A stretch of 64,000 nucleotides of DNA from Polynucleobacter sp. MWH-UH35A (GTDB lineage Bacteria; Pseudomonadota; Gammaproteobacteria; Burkholderiales; Burkholderiaceae). Within the stretch, counting starts at the first letter, position 1; each line of letters begins with the position of its first letter. Location of the stretch: contig NZ_CP061285.1 in the NCBI RefSeq assembly GCF_018687075.1, positions 310,001 to 374,000 on the forward strand. Reading direction: 5' to 3'. Shown here one piece after another: positions 35,889-42,687 of this stretch. The position numbers and the translations under genes were made by a program. Under the pieces are notes generated by a model, which worked only from the letters and a program-made list of their open reading frames with translations, was not told the DNA's origin and ran no database searches.

Positions 35889-37600
35889 GATGCATCCTCC
35901 CCAGTTACATTGCTTTGGGACTTTTCTTTTTTCTTGGCATCTTTATAGGCTGCCTCTTTGAATGGTGCTACGCCAAGACGGTTATAGGTTTGGATAAACG
36001 ATTCATCATCACTGCGATTATTTACATAAGTATTAATGACATTCGTAATCACATCCGGAATTTCATCGGCGTAGAAAGAAGGGCCAATGACTTTACCAAT
36101 AGCCGCATCATTGCCTTGCTCGCCACCTAAAGTGATTTGATACCACTCCTCACCATCTTTATCGACTCCAAGTACGCCGATGTTGCCTACGTGGTGATGG
36201 CCGCAAGAGTTAATGCAGCCAGAGATGTTCAGACTAATGTCACCTAAATCAAATAGGTAATCTAAATCATCAAAGCGCTCTTGAATCGCTTTCGCAATTG
36301 GAAGGGATTTAGCGTTTGCCAATGAGCAGAAATCACCTCCCGGGCAAGCAATGATGTCGGTAAGCAAGCCTACGTTTGGTAGTGCAACCTTTTGCCCCTT
36401 CGCTTCTTGCCAGAGTTCATAAAGCTTTCCTTGCTCAACATCGGCCAATACCAAGTTTTGCTCGTGAGTGGCGCGCAATTCACTAAAACTATATTGATCT
36501 GCTAAATCTGCAATCGCATACATTTGCGCTGTGGTTGCATCTCCAGGTGCAACTGTGCCATGGGGCTTAAGCGACAGAATCACGCTCGCATAACCAGGTA
36601 CTTGATGTGGTTTGACATTACGTTCTAACCACCGTGTAAAAGCAGCTTTATCATTTTCGCTAGCTGTATTAATAACCTGCTCATTTGTTAATGCGGGTAA
36701 TGTTTTGTAGGCAGGCTTTGTGAAATGCTTTGCAACGCGATCCCACTCAGCTTGAGTAAAGTTGTCATCACCATTTTTAATGTGAGCCCATTCACCTTCA
36801 ATCTGGCGCGCAAACTCTTCTGGACCCAAGGCTTTCACTAAGATCTTGATGCGAGCCTTATACAGATTATCTCTTCTACCGAAGCGGTTATATACTCGCA
36901 GCAGGGCTGTAAGGTAGCTAGGCAGTACATTCCAAGGCAGCCCCTGTTTAATCAATGAGCCTAGAATTGGCGTACGACCCATACCACCGCCTGCATAAAT
37001 ATCAGCAGTTAATTCTCCAGCGGAGTTTTTCTTGAGCTCAATACCAACGTCATGGCATAGCAATACCGTGCGATCTTCTTTGGCACCATTGACGGCAAAC
37101 TTAAATTTGCGCGGTAAGTGGGCGAATTCAGGATGGAGTGTTGACCACTGACGCAAGAGTTCACAAACTGGACGAGTATCAACATACTCATCACCTGCCA
37201 CACCCGCAAAGGGATCACTTGTAATGTTGCGAATGCAGTTACCTGAGGTTTGAATGGCATGCATTTCTACTTTGGCAAGTTCAGCCAAAATATCTGGAGT
37301 GTCTTCAAGCGTTACCCAGTTGTACTGAATATTTTGGCGCGTAGTGAAGTGACCATAACCACGGTCATACTTTTCAGAGATGAGCGCCAAGGTGCGCAAC
37401 TGTTTTGAACTAAATAGACCGTAAGGAATCGCAACACGCAACATATAAGCATGGCGTTGGTGATAAAGGCCGTTCTGTAGACGAAGGGGGCGAAATTCTT
37501 CTTCTGCTAAGGTGCCGTTTAAACGACGGGCAACTTGATCCCGAAATTGGGCAACTCGTTGATCTACAAGGGTTTGGTCAATTGCATCGTATTTATACAT
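35885..37600 (-). CDS. cysI: Sulfite reductase hemoprotein (nitrite/sulfite reductase, CysI-like)
   Basis: A 571-residue siroheme/4Fe-4S enzyme. GYGHFTTRQNIQYNWV and QTSGNCIRNITSDPFAG are ferredoxin-like and heme-binding segments. The cluster ligands are in CPGGDFC and, after about 38 residues, CINSC within LNISGCINSCGHHHVGNIG. It reduces sulfite to sulfide for cysteine synthesis. It heads a minus-strand operon with DUF934 and cobA. The usual neighbours cysH, cysD and cysN are absent between DUF934 and cobA. The ATG is preceded by TAAGGAGG-like sequence (minus strand TCCTTAT complement at 37601-37607), a strong ribosome site. Confidence 0.93.
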   Translation of the reverse strand: MYKYDAIDQTLVDQRVAQFRDQVARRLNGTLAEEEFRPLRLQNGLYHQRHAYMLRVAIPYGLFSSKQLRTLALISEKYDRGYGHFTTRQNIQYNWVTLEDTPDILAELAKVEMHAIQTSGNCIRNITSDPFAGVAGDEYVDTRPVCELLRQWSTLHPEFAHLPRKFKFAVNGAKEDRTVLLCHDVGIELKKNSAGELTADIYAGGGMGRTPILGSLIKQGLPWNVLPSYLTALLRVYNRFGRRDNLYKARIKILVKALGPEEFARQIEGEWAHIKNGDDNFTQAEWDRVAKHFTKPAYKTLPALTNEQVINTASENDKAAFTRWLERNVKPHQVPGYASVILSLKPHGTVAPGDATTAQMYAIADLADQYSFSELRATHEQNLVLADVEQGKLYELWQEAKGQKVALPNVGLLTDIIACPGGDFCSLANAKSLPIAKAIQERFDDLDYLFDLGDISLNISGCINSCGHHHVGNIGVLGVDKDGEEWYQITLGGEQGNDAAIGKVIGPSFYADEIPDVITNVINTYVNNRSDDESFIQTYNRLGVAPFKEAAYKDAKKKEKSQSNVTGEDAS

Positions 37601-37648
37601 AAGGAGGCTATTGTCGTATTTGATGGATATTTCTACAAATAATTAAAA

Positions 37649-37673
37649 ATTGATTCTATATGTCTATATCAAT
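37649..37673. promoter_or_regulatory. Inverted repeat upstream of cysI
   Basis: ATTGAT (37649-37654) and ATCAAT (37668-37673) are perfect 6-bp inverted arms separated by 13 bp of AT-rich DNA, 49 bp upstream of the cysI start. LysR-type regulators, including CysB that governs sulfur assimilation, bind such dyads, so this is a candidate operator. The evidence is the symmetry and the position only. Confidence 0.35.
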
Positions 37674-37750
37674 ATAAAAAGATTCAACTTCAGAGCGTCC
37701 CTGCAGGTCCGCTAAAGGGACTTTTATGGAAAAAGTACTAAATATTCCAT

Positions 37751-37784
37751 TTTACAGATTCTGTAATACAGAATATAATGGGGA
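37751..37784 (+). promoter_or_regulatory. higBA promoter with palindromic operator
   Basis: A near-consensus sigma-70 promoter: -35 TTTACA at 37751-37756, a 17-bp spacer, and -10 TATAAT at 37774-37779. The spacer contains a 17-bp palindrome ATTCTGTAATACAGAAT (37758-37774, 8-bp arms around one base), the expected operator for the HigA antitoxin. Binding there would cover both hexamers. A start point 6 bases after the -10 falls on or next to the A of the higB ATG at 37785, so the transcript would be leaderless. Confidence 0.75.
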
Positions 37785-38063
37785 ATGATCCGCTCATTTT
37801 CTTGTGAACTTACTAAAGATTTATTTGAAAGTAAGGTTACAAGAAGGTTTGTAAACATCGAGAGGGTAGCGCGACGCAAGTTACTGCAATTGCATGCTGT
37901 TGTTAGTTTGCTGGATTTGAGGGTGCCTCCAGGCAATATGTTGGAAGCTTTAGGCGGAAATCGCAAAGGGCAACATAGTATTCGTATTAACGCTCAGTGG
38001 CGCATTTGTTTTGTTTGGCGTGAAGATGGCGCATACGATGTAGAAATTGTGGACTACCACTGA
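37785..38063 (+). CDS. higB: HigB-type toxin (RelE/ParE superfamily mRNA endonuclease)
   Basis: A 92-residue toxin: MIRSFSCELTKDLFES, the LLDLRVPPGNMLEALGGNRKGQHSIRINAQWRICFVW block and EIVDYH end are the standard HigB pattern, including the basic R-I-N-x-Q-W-R-I-x-F catalytic strand. HigB cuts translated mRNAs on the ribosome. The toxin gene precedes the antitoxin gene, the normal order for higBA. There is no ribosome site apart from a GGGG right against the ATG, which agrees with a leaderless start. Confidence 0.92.
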   Translation: MIRSFSCELTKDLFESKVTRRFVNIERVARRKLLQLHAVVSLLDLRVPPGNMLEALGGNRKGQHSIRINAQWRICFVWREDGAYDVEIVDYH

Positions 38064-38073
38064 GGAGATGACG

Positions 38074-38376
38074 ATGACGAAATTGCTAGATGAAATTCAT
38101 CCCGGAGAAATACTGCTGGAAGACTTTATGAAGCCGATGGGCATTACCGCTCGCCAGCTAGCTGCTGATATCGATGTTGCGCCCAGTCGAATTAGCGAGA
38201 TTGTGAACGGTACTCGCCCCATTACTGCCGATACAGCCCTGCGACTTGGCCTGTTCTTTTCAATGGATCCTAGATTTTGGTTAAACCTGCAAGCCGATTA
38301 CGACATGCGTGTTGCGAGAAGAACTCTGCAGAAAGAAATAGAACCAAGAATTCGTGTTTTTAAAATAGCCGCCTAG
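38074..38376 (+). CDS. higA: HigA-type antitoxin (XRE family, VapI/HigA)
   Basis: A 100-residue helix-turn-helix protein: HPGEILLEDFMKPMGITARQLAADIDVAPSRISEIVNGTRPITADTALRLGLFF, the HigA signature with the HTH in the middle, and a C-terminal basic tail (RRTLQKEIEPRIRVF). It neutralises HigB and represses the pair through the palindrome at 37758-37774. ATG 38074 is chosen because GAGGAG at 38062-38067, overlapping the higB stop, is correctly spaced. The ATG at 38068 abuts this site, and the TTG at 38047 is unlikely. Confidence 0.92.
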   Translation: MTKLLDEIHPGEILLEDFMKPMGITARQLAADIDVAPSRISEIVNGTRPITADTALRLGLFFSMDPRFWLNLQADYDMRVARRTLQKEIEPRIRVFKIAA

Positions 38377-38393
38377 TTAGTGGCAACAAATTA

Positions 38394-38419
38394 AAAAGCC
38401 CCGGAACATCGGTGCTTTT
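38394..38419 (+). terminator. Rho-independent terminator after higA
   Basis: AAAAGC(C)CCG pairs with CGG(T)GCTTTT around a six-base loop, ending in a T-run, 17 bp past the higA stop. A/T symmetry means it could also serve the minus-strand gene ending at 38456. Confidence 0.6.
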
Positions 38420-38455
38420 AACCTAGATCTTTAGATCGATAAAAATGTTCTTAAT

Positions 38456-38827
38456 TTACAACCCGTTTTCTCGGTAGTGCTTATAGAGGTTGGCGATGGA
38501 GGCAAAGCCAAGAACAACAATCAGTACTGCAAATAAATATTCTGTTGTGAGGTAGGTATAGACACCCATCTGCACCAAGACTATCGCAACAACGAAAGCC
38601 GCAATCGATCCAAAAGCCACCAGCTTAAAGTTAGGCACGAAAGCACCTAAAGTAATAGCAATGAATACGATGTAGAGATCAGAGACGAGTTGGTCTGCTG
38701 TTACAAAGATGCTATTGGTGAGCTCAGGATTGGTGAGCTTTCCTAAAACGGCAATGACCAAAATGGAAGCTAGGATCGCAAAGTTGAGCTTTGCTTTGAG
38801 AAGAATGGTCTTAAATTGATCGCCCAT
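38456..38827 (-). CDS. Small four-helix membrane protein, unknown
   Basis: A 123-residue hydrophobic protein with about four helices (AILASILVIAVLG, LYIVFIAITLGAFV, LVAFGSIAAFVVAIVLV, YLFAVLIVVLGFASI) and a basic end. No family recognised. The frame is open to 38890, but starting at ATG 38827 avoids a 59-bp overlap and leaves 4 bases to the stop of the gene before it. It probably forms a two-gene operon with that gene and could act together with it in the inner membrane. Confidence 0.55.
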   Translation of the reverse strand: MGDQFKTILLKAKLNFAILASILVIAVLGKLTNPELTNSIFVTADQLVSDLYIVFIAITLGAFVPNFKLVAFGSIAAFVVAIVLVQMGVYTYLTTEYLFAVLIVVLGFASIANLYKHYRENGL

Positions 38828-38831
38828 GGTT

Positions 38832-39056
38832 TTATGAAGCACTGCCGTTAAATACGAGGCTGATGCCAATCCACAAAATAATAAAAGCAATTAAAACGGT
38901 TGAACCAATTTTCTTGAGGAAATACTCTAGGCTATCCATATAAGCTTCATTACCTCTACCAAAGTAATGGTCAAAGCGCTTCCAATAAAGACGCCCCACA
39001 ACTAAGGGAAGGAGCATCGCAACGATGCCTAAAATCACGGTTAAGGTGTTATCCAT
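38832..39056 (-). CDS. Small two-helix membrane protein, unknown
   Basis: 74 residues: helix 1 (LTVILGIVAMLLPLVVGRLYW), a polar loop with aromatic and charged residues (FDHYFGRGNEAYMDSLEYFLKKIG), and helix 2 (VLIAFIILWIGISLVF). It immediately precedes the four-helix protein on the minus strand, so the two may be subunits of one complex. No family recognised. The gene's normal GC content argues that it is a stable resident of the chromosome. Confidence 0.55.
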   Translation of the reverse strand: MDNTLTVILGIVAMLLPLVVGRLYWKRFDHYFGRGNEAYMDSLEYFLKKIGSTVLIAFIILWIGISLVFNGSAS

Positions 39057-39239
39057 TCTGAAACTTTCTCTGCTAACAATCTCTAGGGATTGGCTGTAAA
39101 GGCTAAAGAATACCTGTTTTTGCTTTTCGTCCGGCTTAGTGCTGGTTTGGGGCTCATCAATTAGCGTTATTCGGGACCAAAAGGCGTTTGTTGATACAGT
39201 AGAGGCTACTTTTCAACCACTTCATTCGAAAGCATCTCT

Positions 39240-39818
39240 ATGGCCGAACTATCAACCGCTCAGATTCAGGAACTTCGCACAAAAGTATTGGGCGCAGCCG
39301 CTAAAGTTCCAGGCGCTCTAATTGGCCTTGGAATTTTATTTATCGTTCTGGGCATGATCGGAATTGCAGGTCAAACCTTATTCTCATTTATTTCGGTTAA
39401 TATTTTAGGCATTTTCTTATTTGCTGGCGGCCTTCTTCAGGGTGCGCATGCCCTCAAATCACAAGGCTGGAAAAGCGTAGGCGTGCAATTGGTATTAGCT
39501 GCTCTCTATATTGCCGCCGCTATCTTTGCTTGGGCTTTCCCAATTCCAGCGCTTGAAGCAATCACATTGTGGCTAGCCGCAATATTCTTTGTAACGGGCG
39601 CCTTGCGATTGATCTCAGCATTCCAACACCGTCACTTCCGTGAATGGTTCTGGTTGGTTTTGTCATCAGTTATCTCCATCTTGATGGGTGTGCTGATTAT
39701 GAATGGTTATCCAGAATCTAGCCTTTGGCTGCCAGGCATGTTGATTGCGATCGAGCTATTGCTGCAGGGTTGGTCATTGTTGTTTATGGGACTAGCAGCA
39801 CGCTCACTGATTAAATAA
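39240..39818 (+). CDS. DUF308/HdeD-family membrane protein
   Basis: 192 residues with six helices in three pairs, the layout of HdeD: GALIGLGILFIVLGMIGIAG, ILGIFLFAGGLLQGAHALKSQGWKS, LVLAALYIAAAIFAWAFP, AITLWLAAIFFVTGALRLISAFQHRHFREWFWLVLSSVISILMGVLI. The A-L-R-L-I-x-A-F-Q-x-R segment is characteristic. HdeD is linked to acid resistance in E. coli; the role here is unknown. The start ATG at 39240 follows the Met-Ala-Glu-Leu opening used by close relatives. The 183-bp gap upstream holds no clear gene. Confidence 0.72.
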   Translation: MAELSTAQIQELRTKVLGAAAKVPGALIGLGILFIVLGMIGIAGQTLFSFISVNILGIFLFAGGLLQGAHALKSQGWKSVGVQLVLAALYIAAAIFAWAFPIPALEAITLWLAAIFFVTGALRLISAFQHRHFREWFWLVLSSVISILMGVLIMNGYPESSLWLPGMLIAIELLLQGWSLLFMGLAARSLIK

Positions 39819-39860
39819 CTTGGTAATAAGATTTAGAAAGCACAGCAAAGAGTCTTCATC

Positions 39861-40040
39861 ATGGCAATGAAAAAAACCGATCTCTATAAGAACTTGGCTT
39901 TGAAAACAGCCCAGGGAATGAAAAACGCTGCCAAGACTCCTAAGCCAGGCTCCGCCGATGCCGTAGCAAAGTCTAAAAAAGAGCTGGCAGGTGCAAATCC
40001 CTTGTTAGCTTCTTTGATGGGTAAAACCAAAGCTAAATAA
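39861..40040 (+). CDS. Small basic protein of 59 residues, hypothetical
   Basis: A short frame from ATG 39861 to TAA 40038-40040. The product is rich in Lys and Ala (MAMKKTDLYKNLALKTAQG..., then KTPKPGSADAVAKSKKELAG) with a compact end LLASLMGKTKAK. Coding quality is supported by an uninterrupted frame with normal GC and codon use for the region, and by its place 42 bp behind the HdeD-like gene, with which it may be cotranscribed. The composition suggests binding to nucleic acid or the ribosome, but this is a guess. Confidence 0.55.
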   Translation: MAMKKTDLYKNLALKTAQGMKNAAKTPKPGSADAVAKSKKELAGANPLLASLMGKTKAK

Positions 40041-40051
40041 TATTTGTAAAA

Positions 40052-40115
40052 AATACTTGAAGCGAATACTTGAAACGAATACTTGAAGCGAATACTTGAA
40101 ACGAATACTTGAAAC
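40052..40115 (+). repeat. 13-bp tandem repeat, about five copies
   Basis: The unit AATACTTGAA(G/A)CG is repeated head to tail from 40052: copies start at 40052, 40065, 40078, 40091 and 40104, alternating strictly between G and A at the variable base, with the last copy incomplete. The alternation suggests duplication of a 26-bp pair. The final copy contains the TTG (40109-40111) used as start of the acyltransferase gene. Confidence 0.9.
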
Positions 40116-41170
40116 AGACAGCCCCGCTTTTTCTGATTGATGCTTTAAAGGCCTTTGCGGCCTTATTAATCATCCTGCATCACCTATCAAGTTATGGGCA
40201 AATTGCAGAAGATGCTCGTCGCGTCTTTCCTGGTTTGATGACTTGGTTGTTTGAGTACGGTCGTTATGCGGTGCAGATCTTTCTGGTGATGGCGGGCTAT
40301 CTGGCAGCCCAGTCTTTAAGTCGTTATGCCAATCTTAAATTTAGCGCTAATAGTTTGCTAAAGCTCATTCTCAATCGTTATCTGCGCTTATTTGCACCAT
40401 ATGCTGCCGCACTTATTTTTACTATTGTGTGCGCATATATTGCGCGCTTCTGGGTCAATGATGAATTCGTTGGTGAATCAGAAACGCTATCGCAATTTCT
40501 GGCGCACCTCTTTTTTATCCAAGGCATTTTAGGTTTAGATTCCATCTCTGCTGGCGCTTGGTACGTGGCGATTGATTGGCAGTTGTATTCCGTGCTGGCA
40601 ATCTTATTTATTTCTTTTCCGAGCTATCAAGCATTGATTTGGTTAATTAGCGTTCTGGCTGTAAGTTCTTTACTGTTCTTTAATCGCTCTGCTGACTTTG
40701 AAGCCTATTTCATTTATTTCATCGGCTCATATGGCTTAGGGGTACTAGCTTACTTAGCCGGCCGCTTTGAAGATATAGGTATCCAGCGCTTGGCTAAGTT
40801 GGCATTGATTTTAATTGGCTTCATTATTGCTGCCTCCTCTATCCAACAAGTTTGGCTCAGAAACTTCCTCGCTTGGTTTGTGGCCTTGGCCTTGTATTTA
40901 TGGGGTGATACTCAATACCCAAAAGCTATTGCCCAGAAGGGTCTAGGAAAAGCTATTGCCTGGGGAAGTCAGCGCTCTTATTCTGCTTTCTTAATTCACT
41001 TCGCATTTATATTGCTGGCAAACACGCTCTATATCGCCTTTGGTTTGCATGCACATGAAAGTGGCGCATTAGCTATTGCTTTGATGTTAGGGGTTGTAAT
41101 AACTAGTGTGATAGCGGCCAATTATGTTTATCGCTGGATAGAGGTCCCAGCAAATAAACTCAAGATCTAA
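40109..41170 (+). CDS. Acyltransferase family 3 membrane protein
   Basis: A 353-residue protein with about ten helices typical of acyltransferase-3/OafA-type enzymes: FLIDALKAFAALLIILHHLSSYG places the catalytic-type histidine pair (HH) in helix 1, followed by FEYGRYAVQIFLVMAGYLAA and LNRYLRLFAPYAAAL (the R-Y-x-R-L motif). Such enzymes O-acetylate surface glycans or other exported molecules. A stop codon at 40097-40099 and the absence of any ATG before residue ~44 leave TTG 40109, inside the tandem repeat, as the start. No clear ribosome site is visible. Confidence 0.8.
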   Translation: MKQTAPLFLIDALKAFAALLIILHHLSSYGQIAEDARRVFPGLMTWLFEYGRYAVQIFLVMAGYLAAQSLSRYANLKFSANSLLKLILNRYLRLFAPYAAALIFTIVCAYIARFWVNDEFVGESETLSQFLAHLFFIQGILGLDSISAGAWYVAIDWQLYSVLAILFISFPSYQALIWLISVLAVSSLLFFNRSADFEAYFIYFIGSYGLGVLAYLAGRFEDIGIQRLAKLALILIGFIIAASSIQQVWLRNFLAWFVALALYLWGDTQYPKAIAQKGLGKAIAWGSQRSYSAFLIHFAFILLANTLYIAFGLHAHESGALAIALMLGVVITSVIAANYVYRWIEVPANKLKI

Positions 41171-41179
41171 TCAAAAAGA

Positions 41180-41707
41180 TTACAGGCCCATATCCTTCAG
41201 TACGCGGAAGATCTCGCGATAAGCCTTAGGCGGCTTGTTTAGCTCTTTCTCTTTGCGCGCATTTCGAATTAAGGTGCGCATATTTTGAATATCCATTTCA
41301 GGATATTGTTCAATCATCTTGGTAAATGCTTCGTCATTGGCAATGAGTCTGTCGCGATAACTCTCCAGAAAGTGCAACTTCGCAGTCTCGGCTTTGCTCA
41401 CGCCTTGAATTGCATCTAAACGCTTTTGAATCGCATCTAATTCTTCTTCATCTAAGAAGCGCATGAGTTTGCCTAGATACTGCTTATGGCGGCGAATAGC
41501 TTCAAAACTCTTGATCTTATTGGTTTCTGCAATAGCGGCTTTGATGGCCTCATCCAGGGGGATTGTCTTGAGGGCATCGCTACTCAAGGCAGCCAAAACT
41601 TCAGCCAATTTCTGGCGTTCAGTCATTTGGCGCTTGAGCTCAGACTTGCTGGGACCTTCATCCGCCTCAACGAGCTTGGGAGTGCGATTTTTCTCGTTAA
41701 TGTGCAT
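41180..41707 (-). CDS. darP: Ribosome-associated protein DarP/YjgA (DUF615)
   Basis: A 175-residue charged protein: SKSELKRQMTERQKLAEVLAALSSDALKTIPLD, then IKSFEAIRRHKQYLGKLMRFLDEEELDAI and the middle RDRLIANDEAFTKMIEQYPEMDIQNMRTLIRNARKEKELNKPPKAYREIF, all conserved in DUF615. The E. coli member helps the late assembly of the 50S ribosomal subunit. Its start lies 11 bp inside the 3' end of the preceding glycosyltransferase-like gene. The gene converges with the acyltransferase, 9 bp apart. Confidence 0.9.
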   Translation of the reverse strand: MHINEKNRTPKLVEADEGPSKSELKRQMTERQKLAEVLAALSSDALKTIPLDEAIKAAIAETNKIKSFEAIRRHKQYLGKLMRFLDEEELDAIQKRLDAIQGVSKAETAKLHFLESYRDRLIANDEAFTKMIEQYPEMDIQNMRTLIRNARKEKELNKPPKAYREIFRVLKDMGL

Positions 41708-42587
41708 ATGGGCTACGTAGATATTTTTTTGTGAGTCGGCGAATTAAATTTTTAATGGGAGTTTCTTGGTGCGGCATCACAATGACATCATCGACCTTTA
41801 TAGTCCCTAGATTGCCATCTGGAATGGTGCGATTAGTATAGTTATTAGGCAGATGATGCACGAAGCAGCGGCTATCAAATTGTTGATTTTTGAGATCAAA
41901 GCCAACTAAATTGCGCGAAGTGCACCAGTCAGGCACATTGAAAAAAGTTAGGCCGTGCCCAGCCCGCTCCCTTATGCCCCACTCACCAAAATCCGGATTT
42001 GATGATCGACCATTCAGGTGTTCCAACATAAGCTCACGAGTAAGTAAATACAGTCCTTGGTATGGATGTGGCAAATTCAGGAATACATAATCTGGGTTTT
42101 TATAAACTTTCGGTAGCTTTCTGAAGCGAAATTGTTCTCTGGCATCGGAGCTATACCATTGACCGTCAGATGATCTTTGTTCAATTCTCAGGAATGATGG
42201 AATTAATCCAAGTGGACTGAGCGTTTCCAAACTTTCTTGCCAGTACTCAAAATTTTCTTTGGTTATGAGAAGGTCATCCTCTAAATACATATAGTGAGTA
42301 ATTGATGGATCAACGATTAACTTCCTGAATACATCAAAATGTGACCAAGGAAGTAAGTAGGGGTGTCCAATCCCTTGGGGGATAAAAAAATCGTATTTAA
42401 ATCCTTTGTTCTTTAAGATTGCGTCTAATTGCTCTAGCTCACCTTGCTCTTTCTTGGCATTGGTAACAATGTAGACTTCAACGAAGGGACATAAGTGCGC
42501 AAAATGTTTTGTCATGGCCTCCAAATATTGAAGCCGTTCTTTTGAAAAATGCACAGTAACGCAGATTGCAAGACGGGTGTTGGTCAT
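41697..42587 (-). CDS. Glycosyltransferase-like protein (GT-A type)
   Basis: A 296-residue soluble protein: LAICVTVHFSKERLQYLEAMTKHFA at the N terminus, VEVYIVTN, then THYMYLEDDLLITKENFEYW, in which EDD after a hydrophobic strand would be the metal-binding DXD equivalent. Late HGLTFFNVPDWCTSRNLVGFDLKN and RCFVHHLPNNY contain Asp/His residues expected at the acceptor side. I do not recognise a named family. Its place far from the glycan locus and just upstream of darP suggests a stand-alone function. Confidence 0.55.
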   Translation of the reverse strand: MTNTRLAICVTVHFSKERLQYLEAMTKHFAHLCPFVEVYIVTNAKKEQGELEQLDAILKNKGFKYDFFIPQGIGHPYLLPWSHFDVFRKLIVDPSITHYMYLEDDLLITKENFEYWQESLETLSPLGLIPSFLRIEQRSSDGQWYSSDAREQFRFRKLPKVYKNPDYVFLNLPHPYQGLYLLTRELMLEHLNGRSSNPDFGEWGIRERAGHGLTFFNVPDWCTSRNLVGFDLKNQQFDSRCFVHHLPNNYTNRTIPDGNLGTIKVDDVIVMPHQETPIKNLIRRLTKKYLRSPYAH

Positions 42588-42687
42588 GGAAGATTAGCAA
42601 ATTAAGTTCATTTTGAGCATTTAATAGTATGGATTCTGTAATTGGTAAATAATACAAAGTAAGGCTTCAAATTAATTTACGCTCAAT

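Noticed and set aside
40052..40115. Possible CRISPR-like repeat array
   Set aside because: Units are contiguous 13-mers without spacers and there are no cas genes.
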